The notes under the pieces: generated by a model | Databases searched by the model: none | What the model was told of the DNA's origin: nothing | What the model saw: only the letters and a program-made list of their open reading frames with translations | NCBI GenBank assembly: GCA_017619585.1 | Contig: JAFZSA010000011.1 | Location: forward strand, 1-64,000 | Source of the DNA: Bacteroidaceae bacterium | GTDB taxonomy: Bacteria > Bacteroidota > Bacteroidia > Bacteroidales > Bacteroidaceae | DNA length: 64,000 bases | Direction of reading: 5' to 3' | Shown here: in pieces, positions 9,158 through 18,784 of the stretch | How positions within the stretch are numbered: the first letter of the stretch is position 1 | Layout: each line of letters begins with the position of its first letter | Translations under genes and position numbers: made by a program

Positions 9158-10471
9158 ATGAAAAGGCTCATTATTATATTACTAATGTGTATTCCACTGA
9201 TAGCGGATGCACAGAATACCATGTCAGTGCTGAATCGCCTGCATCAGGTCAACAAAGGGGAAACGCTATATGGAATAGCCCAACAATATAATATTACAGA
9301 GCAAGACCTTCTTCTGGCAAATCCTGAAATCAAGAGGAGAAAGAAACTGAAAAAAGGTATTTACTTAACAATCCCTCAACCCAAGGCGGCATCCCAAGGC
9401 GAAAGTGCTATGGCAGAGGCTGCAAGCAAACGAATACCCTCTGTCCTTAAAATAGGGGTCATACTGCCATTTGTAGAAAAGAGCGAGAGGGCAAAAAAAA
9501 TGATAGAGTTCTACCGAGGCTTCCTGATGGCTGCTGACAGCATAAAAAGAGAAGGCAAAAGCCTAGAGATATATGCCTACAGCAGCGGTACGACGGAAGC
9601 GGATATAATGGAGGTTCTGGGAAAACCGGAAATAGCCCAATTAGACATCCTTTTCGGACCTGTTGACGAACAGCAACTACCTGCTACTATAAACATCTGC
9701 AAGCAAAACAACACAAAACTGGTGTTACCCTTTGTTAACGGACAAAGTACAATTGGTAACCCGAACCTATACATTGCGTGTCCCAATAATGCAGTAACCA
9801 TTTCAGAAGCTGCAGGGTTGGTTACAAGAGCATATGGCGATAAGAATTTCATTATTCTGAAATCCAACACTGACAACAATAAAGGCACACTATTTACCCG
9901 GACCTTATCTGATATGCTAAGCATAAATGGGAACATAGCACGCGTGTTGAACATAAACGGAGATGACTCATCATACGAAGCTGCCATGAATCAGTTTAAG
10001 GATAACGTCATCGTCCCAGACAATACCAACATAAAGACATTAAACATTCTTATCTCAAAACTTGACACCTTCAGGCAGAAACATCCCAACTATAATATTT
10101 CCCTGCTTGGTTATCCTGAATGGCAGATGTACACAGACAAACTGCTAAACAGTTTCTTTACATTCAACACCTACATATACAGCCCTTACTACTATAACGC
10201 ATTGGCAGCAAACACCAAGTATTTTGAACAAGCATACACAAGAAATTTCGGGAAACCCATGGCTGTGAACTACCCTAGATATGCCATGATGGGATTTGAC
10301 CTTGCCATATACTTTATGCACGAAATGCTAACAAGTAATCCTATAAGTCAACAAGCACCCTACCAGAATATGTATAAGTTTGTACAGGATGCAGAAAATA
10401 GCGGATATAGCAACAGATTCATTCAACTAATTCACTACACCAAGACAAAACAAATAGAACTGATAAGATGA
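9158..10471 (+). CDS. LysM domain plus periplasmic-binding-like protein
   Basis: 437 residues. A signal peptide (1-19, ending ADAQ) is followed by one LysM peptidoglycan-binding domain at about 29-75 (HQVNKGETLYGIAQQYNIT). A linker then leads to a type 1 periplasmic-binding fold (about 95-437, starting LKIGVILPFVEKSE), related to amino-acid ABC-transporter receptors. Such LysM/PBP1 fusions are common in Bacteroidetes. They probably sit in the periplasm attached to the cell wall; no transporter partner is encoded here. The stop codon overlaps the start of the PorT-like gene (ATGA), suggesting a joint envelope role. The function is not established. Confidence 0.75.
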   Translation: MKRLIIILLMCIPLIADAQNTMSVLNRLHQVNKGETLYGIAQQYNITEQDLLLANPEIKRRKKLKKGIYLTIPQPKAASQGESAMAEAASKRIPSVLKIGVILPFVEKSERAKKMIEFYRGFLMAADSIKREGKSLEIYAYSSGTTEADIMEVLGKPEIAQLDILFGPVDEQQLPATINICKQNNTKLVLPFVNGQSTIGNPNLYIACPNNAVTISEAAGLVTRAYGDKNFIILKSNTDNNKGTLFTRTLSDMLSINGNIARVLNINGDDSSYEAAMNQFKDNVIVPDNTNIKTLNILISKLDTFRQKHPNYNISLLGYPEWQMYTDKLLNSFFTFNTYIYSPYYYNALAANTKYFEQAYTRNFGKPMAVNYPRYAMMGFDLAIYFMHEMLTSNPISQQAPYQNMYKFVQDAENSGYSNRFIQLIHYTKTKQIELIR

Positions 10472-11169
10472 AAAGATTTACCCTTCTTACCATACTATAT
10501 ACCTTATTATCAATAAATGTATTAGCCCAGATAGGAGAATACCGCAGGGATTTAGCCATTGGAATAAATGGCGGTTATGCGCTGAGTCAGATAAGTTTCA
10601 GCCCACACGTCAACCAGAAAATGCACGGCGGCATAACTATGGGACTAACAGCCAGATATACCTGCGAGAAATACTTCAGCATGATCTGTGCTATTCAGGG
10701 AGAGGTAAACTTTGCACAACTTGGATGGACAGAGGATATAACAACAAGCACAGATACATACAAGCGTGACATCAACTACGTGCAGATGCCTATCTTAGTT
10801 AACCTTGGTTGGGGAAAAGAAAGAGGTGGCGTTAAAGGCTACCTAGTGGCAGGACCGCACATAGGTTTCTGTATAGGTGACAAGGAAGAAAGAGGAGGAG
10901 AATGGAGCGACTATACCCTATCCTTACGCAACCGCACAGAACAATACGACAAACCCATTGAGAAGAAATTCGACTACGGCATAACCTTTGGCCTTGGAAT
11001 GGATGTCAGCACGAAAAAAGGACATCACTTCACCCTTGAAGGCAGATACGGACTAAGCCTAAGTAATATCTTTAATGCTACAAAACAAGATACCTTCAGC
11101 CGTAGTGCCAATAATGTCGTTACGGTGAAGGTAGCTTATTTGTTTGATATTCTGAAGACGCGTAATTAA
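10468..11169 (+). CDS. PorT-family outer-membrane beta-barrel protein
   Basis: 233 residues: a signal peptide (MKRFTLLTILYTLLSINVLAQ), then alternating beta strands with Gly and aromatic girdle residues (IGINGGYALSQISF, ITMGLTARYTC, YLVAGPHIGFCIG) and an end VKVAYLFDIL typical of small 8-stranded barrels (Pfam outer-membrane beta-barrel family). PorT is a component or assembly factor of the type IX secretion system in Porphyromonas. The size and N-terminus fit, but short barrels of this family are numerous, so the porT name is not given. It is translationally coupled to the LysM gene. Its last 4 nt overlap the convergent DUF4293 gene. Confidence 0.65.
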   Translation: MKRFTLLTILYTLLSINVLAQIGEYRRDLAIGINGGYALSQISFSPHVNQKMHGGITMGLTARYTCEKYFSMICAIQGEVNFAQLGWTEDITTSTDTYKRDINYVQMPILVNLGWGKERGGVKGYLVAGPHIGFCIGDKEERGGEWSDYTLSLRNRTEQYDKPIEKKFDYGITFGLGMDVSTKKGHHFTLEGRYGLSLSNIFNATKQDTFSRSANNVVTVKVAYLFDILKTRN

Positions 11170-11654
11170 CGCAAACGGTCTAACGAACGTACCAACTTCT
11201 CATCTTTTCTGATATCACGAATGGCCAGATAAAGCCAGATAAAGGCCACAGCAGGAAAAGCTGCTGTCCAATGAGTAGACCATAACATTCCTGCTGCAGA
11301 ACACAGAAGGAAAATAATGATACCATAAGCGATGTACCAAGCCACAAGCAGTATCATACAAAAAGTGGCAATTCGCATCTGAAGGATACGATGCTTAAAA
11401 AGCAATACATCTGTGCATATCAAACTTGTCGTGATAACAAGAATAGCCATCAGGACCGGGCAGAAGTAAAACATGTGCTTGCCCTCTGAGACCAGCCACA
11501 GATTATACATATCAACCCGTTCGTAAGAATCTAACGAACCTGCGAATGAACTAAAACCATCGCCTACGACAAAGTGAGCGATAGGTAAGCACAGGCAACC
11601 AATGCAAAAGGCAAGGGCTGCAAGCAGGTATAGGGTTTGAATGCGCTGAATCAT
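11166..11654 (-). CDS. DUF4293 membrane protein
   Basis: 162 residues, four predicted membrane helices. The N-terminus MIQRIQTLYLLAALAFCIG is the characteristic opening of DUF4293, a Bacteroidetes-only family of unknown function. It follows rpoZ with a 1-nt overlap and is therefore the third gene of the bamD-rpoZ operon. A conserved link to omega and BamD genes suggests a housekeeping envelope role, but nothing more can be said. Confidence 0.8.
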   Translation of the reverse strand: MIQRIQTLYLLAALAFCIGCLCLPIAHFVVGDGFSSFAGSLDSYERVDMYNLWLVSEGKHMFYFCPVLMAILVITTSLICTDVLLFKHRILQMRIATFCMILLVAWYIAYGIIIFLLCSAAGMLWSTHWTAAFPAVAFIWLYLAIRDIRKDEKLVRSLDRLR

Positions 11655-11995
11655 TAATCAAGAGGTGATGCAGCTTCCTTGCTGGGATTGCGGAAATAGA
11701 CCTTACCCTCTATGAACTCCTGTGTTGCCATAAGAGTTGGCTTAGGAAGTTTCTCATAAAAACGGCTGATCTCGATCTGCTCGCGATTTTCAAATACCTC
11801 ATCAAGATTGTCCTGAGAACTTGCAAACTCCTGCAACTTCTTACTGAGCTCATTCTTGATATCAGCAGCTATCTGATTTGAACGCTTTGCAATGATAGCA
11901 ACACTTTCATAAATATTACCAGTCTCCTCGCACAATTCCATAATGTTACGGTTTACTGTGTTTGTGGGGGCAGTTGATTTTTTGTAATCCATCAT
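11654..11995 (-). CDS. rpoZ: RNA polymerase omega subunit-like protein
   Basis: 113 residues. The Rpb6/omega core is visible: NIYESVAIIAKRSNQIAADIKNEL contains the helix (AxxRAxQI-like) that clamps the beta-prime subunit. A Bacteroidetes-type tail follows with an acidic stretch and the conserved phrase KPTLMATQEFIEGKVYFRNP. It stabilises RNA polymerase assembly. A second Met directly follows the first, so the start could be 11992. It lies 3 nt from the bamD stop codon and overlaps DUF4293 by 1 nt. Confidence 0.85.
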   Translation of the reverse strand: MMDYKKSTAPTNTVNRNIMELCEETGNIYESVAIIAKRSNQIAADIKNELSKKLQEFASSQDNLDEVFENREQIEISRFYEKLPKPTLMATQEFIEGKVYFRNPSKEAASPLD

Positions 11996-11998
11996 ATA

Positions 11999-12997
11999 TT
12001 AAATTGTTTGTTGTTTTTTTCTAAATAAGTTTCGAAGGCCCTTTGCTGTGCCTTTATCTGACTTAGGCAACTGCACATCCGTTAGGTTTTCCTCTTCCGA
12101 TATGTCTGTTGCCTTCTTTTTATTCTTAACTTTTGTCAAATCCAAGCCATCCTCTTCCAAATCACCTTTCTTGGCAATAACACGCTCTGAATATTGAAGG
12201 ATAGACTTTGCTTCTTTTAGATATTGACTTTCAGGAAATTCATTCTGGAAGGCATAGTATTCATCAACAGTTTCACGGAAACGTTCAACGCGCTTCTCCA
12301 GAATACTATTTTTTGCCAAATGATACTTCGACCTAAGAACCATAATCGAGAGTTCCTCTTTACGTTCAGGAGAAGCATAAGGATAATCCTTAAGTGCATT
12401 CTGGGCAGTTACGATACATGCCGCAAAATTATTGTCATCGTACGAAGTACAATTACCGCGATAGGTTCCCAAATCATAATACAATTTGGCAGACAGGTAT
12501 TCTTTTTCAACTAATTTGTCCTGCAAATTAAAAATCAAATCCTGCGTCTGAGCCCTAAGCTTGGTATTAGGATAATATTCCAGGAAATCCGAAAACTCAC
12601 TAAGAGCATCCATCGTATTACTCTGATCAAGCCTTGTGTCAACCACACAATTATAATGAGACATTGCACAGTAGTACCTACTCAATTCAACATATGCGCC
12701 CTTAGGATAACTCTGATAATATTTCTTGAAAAAATCTACAGCTGATTCATAGTCACCTGAACGATAATTGCTCATGGCAAGCAAAAACAAGCATTCGTCT
12801 CCGTAGTGGGTTCCCCTCAAAACAGACAGAACCTGTCCAAAGATCTCTGCTGCCTTTCTATAACTCCCTTCTGTGTAATAACCCTTTGCTGCTTCGTACT
12901 TATAATCGTAATCCGTTGTTTTGATGACAGAATTATAATCACCACAACTAGCTAACAACGGCAAAATAAACAACAATATGAGACTATATCTTTGCAT
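11999..12997 (-). CDS. bamD: Outer-membrane assembly lipoprotein BamD
   Basis: 332 residues. Lipoprotein signal with lipobox LLASC (Cys18). It is followed by TPR-like helix pairs characteristic of BamD: EAAKGYYTEGSYRKAAEIFG, then SNYRSGDYESAVDFFKKYYQ and KYHLAKNSILEKRVERF. BamD is the essential lipoprotein of the BAM complex, which folds outer-membrane barrels. The C-terminal 60 residues are charged and low-complexity (KVKNKKKATDISEEE), longer than in E. coli (about 245 residues). First gene of the bamD-rpoZ-DUF4293 operon. Confidence 0.9.
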   Translation of the reverse strand: MQRYSLILLFILPLLASCGDYNSVIKTTDYDYKYEAAKGYYTEGSYRKAAEIFGQVLSVLRGTHYGDECLFLLAMSNYRSGDYESAVDFFKKYYQSYPKGAYVELSRYYCAMSHYNCVVDTRLDQSNTMDALSEFSDFLEYYPNTKLRAQTQDLIFNLQDKLVEKEYLSAKLYYDLGTYRGNCTSYDDNNFAACIVTAQNALKDYPYASPERKEELSIMVLRSKYHLAKNSILEKRVERFRETVDEYYAFQNEFPESQYLKEAKSILQYSERVIAKKGDLEEDGLDLTKVKNKKKATDISEEENLTDVQLPKSDKGTAKGLRNLFRKKQQTI

Positions 12998-13017
12998 GTA
13001 TATACTTTTACGGGGTG

Positions 13018-13025
13018 CAAAGGTA
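13018..13025 (-). promoter_or_regulatory. -7 box of the bamD operon
   Basis: Minus-strand TACCTTTG followed by CACCCC, 21 nt upstream of the bamD start codon. A matching -33 TTTG is not evident. Confidence 0.6.
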
Positions 13026-13084
13026 ACACATTTTCTGATAATTACATAAAAGTCCTTCCAATAAATATTGGATAATTCGTTTTT

Positions 13085-15097
13085 TTAACACAAATTCGCT
13101 TTCATTCGTAACATTTCATCCCTCAACAAAGCAGCCTCAACGAAATCAAGACGTTTTGCCGCCTCGTGCATCTTCTTCTCTATGCTCTTTATCTTGGCTT
13201 CCTGCTGTTCCCTTGTCAACAGCGTTGTTTCCTGCTCGGCAACCTGAAGGTATTCAACATTAGGCTCGATGTACGCCCTACTCTCTGACTGATGCTGAGC
13301 CTGAACGAGTTCGCCCATTGTTCGCTCTTTCTTAATCTGTTGAGGCACAATATGATGAGCCTCGTTATAATGCAGTTGAATCTCCCTACGACGATTAGTC
13401 TCATCGATGGTTTTCTGCATGCTTTCTGTTATGTTGTCACCATACATTATAGCCTTTCCATTCAGATTACGGGCTGCCCTACCAACCGTCTGTGTGAGAC
13501 TTCTATGGCTGCGCAGGAAACCTTCCTTATCGGCATCAAGGATGGCCACCAGACTGACCTCAGGGAGATCAAGTCCTTCACGCAGCAAATTTACGCCAAC
13601 AAGAACATCATACTGGCCTTCCCTTAGGTTATTAAGTATCTGTACTCGTTCCAAAGTATCAACATCACTATGTATATAGGCTGTTCTAATGCCATTCCGT
13701 AACAGGTATTCAGCCAATTCCTCCGCCATTCTCTTGGTTAGTGTTGTCACCAAGGTACGCTCATCACGTTCTATGCGCTGCTGAATCTCCTCCATCAAGT
13801 CATCGACCTGATTTTCTGTAGGACGCACCTCAATCACAGGGTCAAGCAAACCTGTTGGACGGATAAGTTGCTCAACCACAACACCCTCGCTTTGTTCCAA
13901 CTCATAGTCTGCAGGTGTTGCACTAACATAGATAACCTGATGTATCATCTCACAGAACTCCTCAAATTTGAGAGGTCTGTTATCTTTTGCAGCAGGTAAG
14001 CGAAAACCATACTCTACAAGATTACGTTTGCGGGCCTGATCGCCTCCATACATGGCACCAATCTGAGGAACAGACACATGGCTTTCGTCTATTACCATCA
14101 AGTAATCCTCTGGGAAGAAATCCAGCAGGCAATAAGGGCGCGTCCCCGGCTCTCTTCCATCAAAATACCTACTATAATTCTCAATTCCAGAGCAATGTCC
14201 CAACTCACGAATCATCTCAACATCATATGTTACTCTCTCATGCAAACGTTTAGCTTCCAAAGACTTGCCCACCTCCTCGAAGTAAGCCACCTGATCTCTC
14301 AAATCATCTTCTATCTTGCGAATAGCCTGCTCCTGCATATCGTGACTAGTCATGAAAAGATTGGCAGGATAAACCTTGTATTCATCGAAGACAGAAATGC
14401 GAGCCATGCTAATGGGATCCACCTCCTCAAGACTTTCTATCTCATCGTCCCAGAATGTTACGCGTAACAGATAGTCGCTATAGGCAAGAGCTATATCTAC
14501 AGTATCACCTTTAACGCGAACCTGCCCTCTATTCAATGTCAAATCATTTCTAACGTACAGACTATCCATAAGCCTACGCAAGAAATCATTTCTGTCCAGC
14601 TTCTGCCCTACCCTCAAATTTATTACATTCTCATAGAATGCCGACGGGTTTCCCATACCATAGATACAAGAGACACTACTTACCACAATCACATCTTTTC
14701 TTCCTGAGAGAAGTGCACTTGTAGCAGCTAACCTTAACTTGTCAATCTCTTCGTTAATAGCCAAATCTTTCTCGATATACGTATCGGTACTGGGGATATA
14801 TGCCTCAGGCTGATAATAATCATAATAACTGACGTAGTATTCAACAGCATTATTGGGAAAGAATTGCTTCATCTCTCCATAAAGTTGAGCCGCAAGCGTC
14901 TTGTTATGGCTCAGTATCAATGTGGGCTTACCTACATTAGCAATGACATTTGCAATTGTAAAGGTTTTTCCACTGCCAGTCACACCCAATAGGGTCTGGG
15001 CAGGAACGCCTTGAAGAACACCTTCTGAGAGCTGACGGATTGCCTCGGGCTGGTCACCGGTAGGCTTATATTTTGATGTTAGTTGAAACTCTTTCAT
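13085..15097 (-). CDS. uvrB: Excinuclease ABC subunit B
   Basis: 670 residues, normal for UvrB, the helicase-like subunit that verifies lesions and recruits UvrC. Seen: Walker A GVTGSGKT (about 38-45), the beta-hairpin YYVSYYDYYQPEAYIP that inserts between DNA strands, the DEAD-like DESHVS box, the helicase motif TVGRAARN, and a C-terminal UVR coiled coil (LDFVEAALLRDEMLRMKANL) that contacts UvrC. It is transcribed divergently from the metalloprotease gene; the -7 box TAATTTTG (RC of 15112-15119) lies just upstream. Confidence 0.97.
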   Translation of the reverse strand: MKEFQLTSKYKPTGDQPEAIRQLSEGVLQGVPAQTLLGVTGSGKTFTIANVIANVGKPTLILSHNKTLAAQLYGEMKQFFPNNAVEYYVSYYDYYQPEAYIPSTDTYIEKDLAINEEIDKLRLAATSALLSGRKDVIVVSSVSCIYGMGNPSAFYENVINLRVGQKLDRNDFLRRLMDSLYVRNDLTLNRGQVRVKGDTVDIALAYSDYLLRVTFWDDEIESLEEVDPISMARISVFDEYKVYPANLFMTSHDMQEQAIRKIEDDLRDQVAYFEEVGKSLEAKRLHERVTYDVEMIRELGHCSGIENYSRYFDGREPGTRPYCLLDFFPEDYLMVIDESHVSVPQIGAMYGGDQARKRNLVEYGFRLPAAKDNRPLKFEEFCEMIHQVIYVSATPADYELEQSEGVVVEQLIRPTGLLDPVIEVRPTENQVDDLMEEIQQRIERDERTLVTTLTKRMAEELAEYLLRNGIRTAYIHSDVDTLERVQILNNLREGQYDVLVGVNLLREGLDLPEVSLVAILDADKEGFLRSHRSLTQTVGRAARNLNGKAIMYGDNITESMQKTIDETNRRREIQLHYNEAHHIVPQQIKKERTMGELVQAQHQSESRAYIEPNVEYLQVAEQETTLLTREQQEAKIKSIEKKMHEAAKRLDFVEAALLRDEMLRMKANLC

Positions 15098-15111
15098 ATG
15101 TTAATAGAATA

Positions 15112-15119
15112 CAAAATTA
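15112..15119 (-). promoter_or_regulatory. -7 box of uvrB
   Basis: Minus-strand TAATTTTG about 15 nt upstream of the uvrB start codon. A candidate -33 (CTTG, RC of 15137-15140) sits 17 nt away, shorter than ideal. No LexA-like palindrome was noticed. Confidence 0.5.
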
Positions 15120-15162
15120 CAATTTTTATTCAAAAACAAGCTAACAATTCGTAATAAATCTG

Positions 15163-15170
15163 TAATTTTG
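15163..15170 (+). promoter_or_regulatory. -7 box of the zinc metalloprotease gene
   Basis: TAATTTTG 41 nt upstream of the ATG at 15211; divergent from the uvrB box 45 bp away. Confidence 0.5.
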
Positions 15171-15210
15171 GCGTCAATATAAAAAAACAAGAATTTAAAA
15201 TAAAGAGAAC

Positions 15211-18039
15211 ATGAACATCAAAATTCTAAGCATCCTTTTTGCGGCTGCTTTATTAACAACACCCGCCATCGCAAAAGAGAAGGAGAAGAAAGAAAAGACC
15301 AAGACCGAACAGGTAAAGAAGAAAGGAAAAGAAAAGAATCCTAACGGCTTCAGTAACTTCAAGTTATACACTCTGACATGCAAACGCGGGCAGTTAGTAA
15401 TGAATGCCAACGGCACAGGGCTCACATCTGGAGTAATCCGTACTGATGCACCAAAAGAAGATAAGAGTTTTGCCATCATAACCTGCGACGGCAAACAATA
15501 CTTATATAGTCCTTCTGCCAAGAAATTCCTGCTTGGTAGTGGAAGTTTTGTAAACAATTTGGGAACACCCCTTACCTTTGACAGCAAGCAGGCCGACGGG
15601 AAATACAAATACATGATATCTGCCCAAAACAGGAGCGGAGCCAAATTTTACATAAACATGAACGATGAAACAGTCGTCGTTATTAATACCTGGGACACAG
15701 CCGACAATGGCAACCGTTGGGTAATAACTCCCGCAGGAAAGTTCGACCCCACAGAGGCTTTGAAGAAAATCAAGGAGAGTCCACAAACACCACCTCAGAA
15801 GAAAAATATTGAACGCAATGGACTATTCCGCGTCTCAAAAGCCGATAATGAATGGTTCTTTGAAATTCCAGACAGCCTCATTGGACGTGAGTTCCTGACA
15901 ACAACACGCTACACATCAACTCCTGCTGGTATAGGCAAGTTCGGTGGCGAACAGGTTAACCAGCAGACTGTCTACTTCCAGGTTGCACCTGATGACGGTT
16001 TGCTTATGCGTTCGAAACTTATTATAAATGTTGCTGACACAACAGAAACTATCAACCGTGCCATCACGGTCAGCAATGAAAATCCCATCATTGGTGCCTT
16101 CAAAATAGAAAGCCATAATAATGGCGTATATAAAATAAAGGTGGGAGGATTCTTCAATTCAGATAACCCTGCCTTGGGCTTGCCTCGATATATCAAAGAT
16201 CAGTTCTCTCTACAAAACCAGGATGTCAGTTACATAGAGGACATCAAGACATTCCCAACGAACACCGAGGTGCGCATCGTAAAAACATTCTATGGAGGAA
16301 ATATGAGCAGAGTACCTGCAGTAAGACAGACAGGCAAGGCCACCTTCGGACTTAACATCAGTTTCATCCTCCTGCCAGAGAAGCCAATGATGCGCCGCTT
16401 CTATGATCCACGTGTAGGCTTCTTCTCTGACGACTTCACCAGCTACGCTGATGACCAGCAGCGTGTTGAGGAAAAGCGTTTCATTACCCGCTGGCGCCTT
16501 GAGCCACGTCCTGAAGATGTGGAAAAGATGAAAAACGGCGAACTGGTTGAGCCTATCAAACCTATTGTTTACTATATTGACCCTGCCACTCCAAAGCAAT
16601 GGAGGAAGTACCTTATTCAAGGTGTCAACGACTGGCAAGTTGCTTTCGAGAAAGCAGGCTTCAAGAATGCCATCATGGCTAAAGAATGGCCCGAGAACGA
16701 TTCTACAATGAGTCTGGAGGATGCACGTTATAGCTGTATCCGTTATCTGGCAAGTCCCATTGAGAATGCATATGGACCAAATGTACATGACCCACGTACA
16801 GGCGAGATTCTGGAAAGCCACATCTGCTGGTATCACAACGTAATGTCTTTGGTTCACGACTGGTACATGATTCAGGCTAGCTCAATTGACGAAGCTGCTC
16901 AGAAAATGAATTATGACGAAGAACTGATGGGACAGCTTATCCGCTTTGTCAGCTCACACGAGGTAGGACACACTCTGGGGTTGCGTCACAACTTTGGAAG
17001 TTCAAGTACCGTACCCGTTGACAGTCTGCGCAATAAGGCATGGGTCGAGGAGCACGGACATACGCCCAGTATCATGGACTATGCACGATTCAACTATGTT
17101 GCACAACCAGAGGACGGTATTTCCAGAACTGGTATATTCCCCCGTATCGGCGATTATGACAAGTGGGCCATCACATGGGGCTACAAGCCTATGCTGGATG
17201 CAAAGGACGAGTTGGAAGACCATAAGATGTTAGAGCCAATGGTATTGGAGTCACTAAAGAACCGCCGTCTTTGGTGGGGCGATGGTGAAGGTGTACACAT
17301 AGACCCACGTCGCCAGACGGAGGATTTGGGTGACGATCCTGTCAAGGCCAGCTACTACGGTATCCTCAACCTCAAACGTTTGGCAGACAACCTTCGTCGT
17401 TACACTTTGGACAACGAGAAAGATATCTACGACCATGACATCTCAACCATGTACAACCACATTACCAATCAGATGATGAGATACTGCGGACATGTTACCA
17501 ATAACATCGGAGGTTATCTGGTAGAGCCTAAGACGCAGGGGATGGGAGGTGATGTATATGAGCCACAGCCTCTGAAGAAGCAAAAAGCTGCCCTCAAGTT
17601 TATTGACGAACAATTCCTGCACGAACCAGTATGGCTACGCGAGGTGTCTTACGCTAAACGTCTGACATCCAACCCCCAAATACTGACAAGTTATGTAGGA
17701 CAATATGCCGTAACAAGCCTGATGAATCGTTTGGATGCCCTGAACGACTTATACACGCCTCAGCAGTACCTTACCGACCTTAGCAAGCTTATCTTTACTG
17801 AGTTGGACAGCAACAAGAAGGTTACAGCATATCGTATGGCCTTGCAGAACAACATGTTGTCCCATTTGGAACGCGCCTTTAATAACGGAAACCAGAAGAT
17901 TCATCCTGCCGTACTCTATACTCTGCAACAATTGCAGAAAAAGAGCAAGGCTGCTTCTACTTCCGCTCCTGACGTAGAAAGCCGTGCTCATTGGGGTAGC
18001 ATATATGACCAGATAGGACGTCTACTTGTATGGAAATAA
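15211..18039 (+). CDS. Large secreted zinc metalloprotease (DUF5117/DUF5118 family)
   Basis: 942 residues. A signal peptide (about 1-21, ending PAIA) is followed by a very Lys/Glu-rich stretch (residues 22-45). DUF5118/DUF5117 beta-rich regions span roughly 70-430. The metzincin-like zinc motif H583-E-V-G-H587-T-L-G-L-R-H593 comes next, giving three histidine ligands and the catalytic Glu584, with a downstream SIMDYARFNY as Met-turn candidate. The family is common in Bacteroidetes and thought to work in the periplasm or at the surface; physiological substrates are not known to me. It is monocistronic: its own promoter upstream and two strong hairpins directly downstream. Confidence 0.85.
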   Translation: MNIKILSILFAAALLTTPAIAKEKEKKEKTKTEQVKKKGKEKNPNGFSNFKLYTLTCKRGQLVMNANGTGLTSGVIRTDAPKEDKSFAIITCDGKQYLYSPSAKKFLLGSGSFVNNLGTPLTFDSKQADGKYKYMISAQNRSGAKFYINMNDETVVVINTWDTADNGNRWVITPAGKFDPTEALKKIKESPQTPPQKKNIERNGLFRVSKADNEWFFEIPDSLIGREFLTTTRYTSTPAGIGKFGGEQVNQQTVYFQVAPDDGLLMRSKLIINVADTTETINRAITVSNENPIIGAFKIESHNNGVYKIKVGGFFNSDNPALGLPRYIKDQFSLQNQDVSYIEDIKTFPTNTEVRIVKTFYGGNMSRVPAVRQTGKATFGLNISFILLPEKPMMRRFYDPRVGFFSDDFTSYADDQQRVEEKRFITRWRLEPRPEDVEKMKNGELVEPIKPIVYYIDPATPKQWRKYLIQGVNDWQVAFEKAGFKNAIMAKEWPENDSTMSLEDARYSCIRYLASPIENAYGPNVHDPRTGEILESHICWYHNVMSLVHDWYMIQASSIDEAAQKMNYDEELMGQLIRFVSSHEVGHTLGLRHNFGSSSTVPVDSLRNKAWVEEHGHTPSIMDYARFNYVAQPEDGISRTGIFPRIGDYDKWAITWGYKPMLDAKDELEDHKMLEPMVLESLKNRRLWWGDGEGVHIDPRRQTEDLGDDPVKASYYGILNLKRLADNLRRYTLDNEKDIYDHDISTMYNHITNQMMRYCGHVTNNIGGYLVEPKTQGMGGDVYEPQPLKKQKAALKFIDEQFLHEPVWLREVSYAKRLTSNPQILTSYVGQYAVTSLMNRLDALNDLYTPQQYLTDLSKLIFTELDSNKKVTAYRMALQNNMLSHLERAFNNGNQKIHPAVLYTLQQLQKKSKAASTSAPDVESRAHWGSIYDQIGRLLVWK

Positions 18040-18072
18040 CAACGAGGTTTTTCTAACCCGAAAAAGAATACC

Positions 18073-18117
18073 GCCTAACTGGAGCGTAAAATATCTCCAG
18101 TTAGGCAGCAAAAAAAT
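18073..18117 (+). terminator. Terminator of the metalloprotease gene
   Basis: GCCTAACTGGAG (18073-18084) pairs with CTCCAGTTAGGC (18095-18106), a 12-bp perfect stem with a 10-nt loop. It is followed by an A-rich run and directly by a second hairpin, whose T-run serves the plus strand. Confidence 0.75.
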
Positions 18118-18156
18118 CCCACGTGAGGCAAGCAACAACCTTACGTGGGATTTTTA
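18108..18156. terminator. Bidirectional terminator between convergent transcripts
   Basis: AAAATCCCACGT ... ACGTGGGATTTTT forms a stem flanked by A7 on the left and T5 on the right. It therefore works as an intrinsic terminator for the metalloprotease mRNA (plus) and for the DUF1573 end of the exopolysaccharide operon (minus), whose last stop codon is at 18157. Confidence 0.85.
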
Positions 18157-18756
18157 TTATGGTGCAACTTCGTCGATTACCTCTTGAACCTCCTCCTTCC
18201 TTCGAGTACGCGGGCTCATCTCCGGATTCGTATAATAGCCCTTCTGACCAGGCATTCCATCAACGAAATCACGTATTGAACTTGATCCCGTGGTCTGTTC
18301 TTGCCATAATTGTTCATAGTCATGGACGTAATCTGCACGGGGAACAACATTGGTATCGAATTCCAACTCTACACATGTAGAGTCCTGAAAATTACCATAG
18401 CAATATATAAAATGATCTACATAACCTGTATTCTTGATGGTATTGAAGGTAAGGTGGATATAACCCACTTTGTGCGGAAGTATAACCACAGGGAGATCAT
18501 CTCGTGATATGATACACCCACATGTTGTCTGCATCTCCTGAATAAAGAGAGGATTATCTGATGTGTTTTCTATCTCATAAGACAGATTCATCATTTCTCC
18601 CTGAATAACCGGATAATAGTGTCGAACAGGATCAACAACTATTACGGAAGCAGGTTTCAGTTCCTTATCGCATGACACAAAGCAGAGTACAGAAAAACTG
18701 AGAGCTACTACCCTGCTTATCAACGACTTCTTTTTTCTATAAGTTATTACCTTCAT
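18157..18756 (-). CDS. DUF1573 lipoprotein, last gene of exopolysaccharide-type operon
   Basis: 199 residues. Lipoprotein signal peptide with lipobox LCFVSC (Cys near 29). The DUF1573 beta-sandwich (about 40-140) has its hallmark TTCGCIISRDDLPVVILPH (Cys-Gly-Cys turn) and VGYIHLTFNTIKNTGY. DUF1573 domains are Ig-like and are found in Bacteroidetes surface and periplasmic proteins. The last 50 residues are polar and probably disordered. It lies 28 nt after the DUF4838 gene, within the same operon. The role is unknown; a structural or scaffolding part at the outer membrane is possible. Confidence 0.8.
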   Translation of the reverse strand: MKVITYRKKKSLISRVVALSFSVLCFVSCDKELKPASVIVVDPVRHYYPVIQGEMMNLSYEIENTSDNPLFIQEMQTTCGCIISRDDLPVVILPHKVGYIHLTFNTIKNTGYVDHFIYCYGNFQDSTCVELEFDTNVVPRADYVHDYEQLWQEQTTGSSSIRDFVDGMPGQKGYYTNPEMSPRTRRKEEVQEVIDEVAP

Positions 18757-18784
18757 TTCTTTCTATTAACAATAATCTTCCTCC

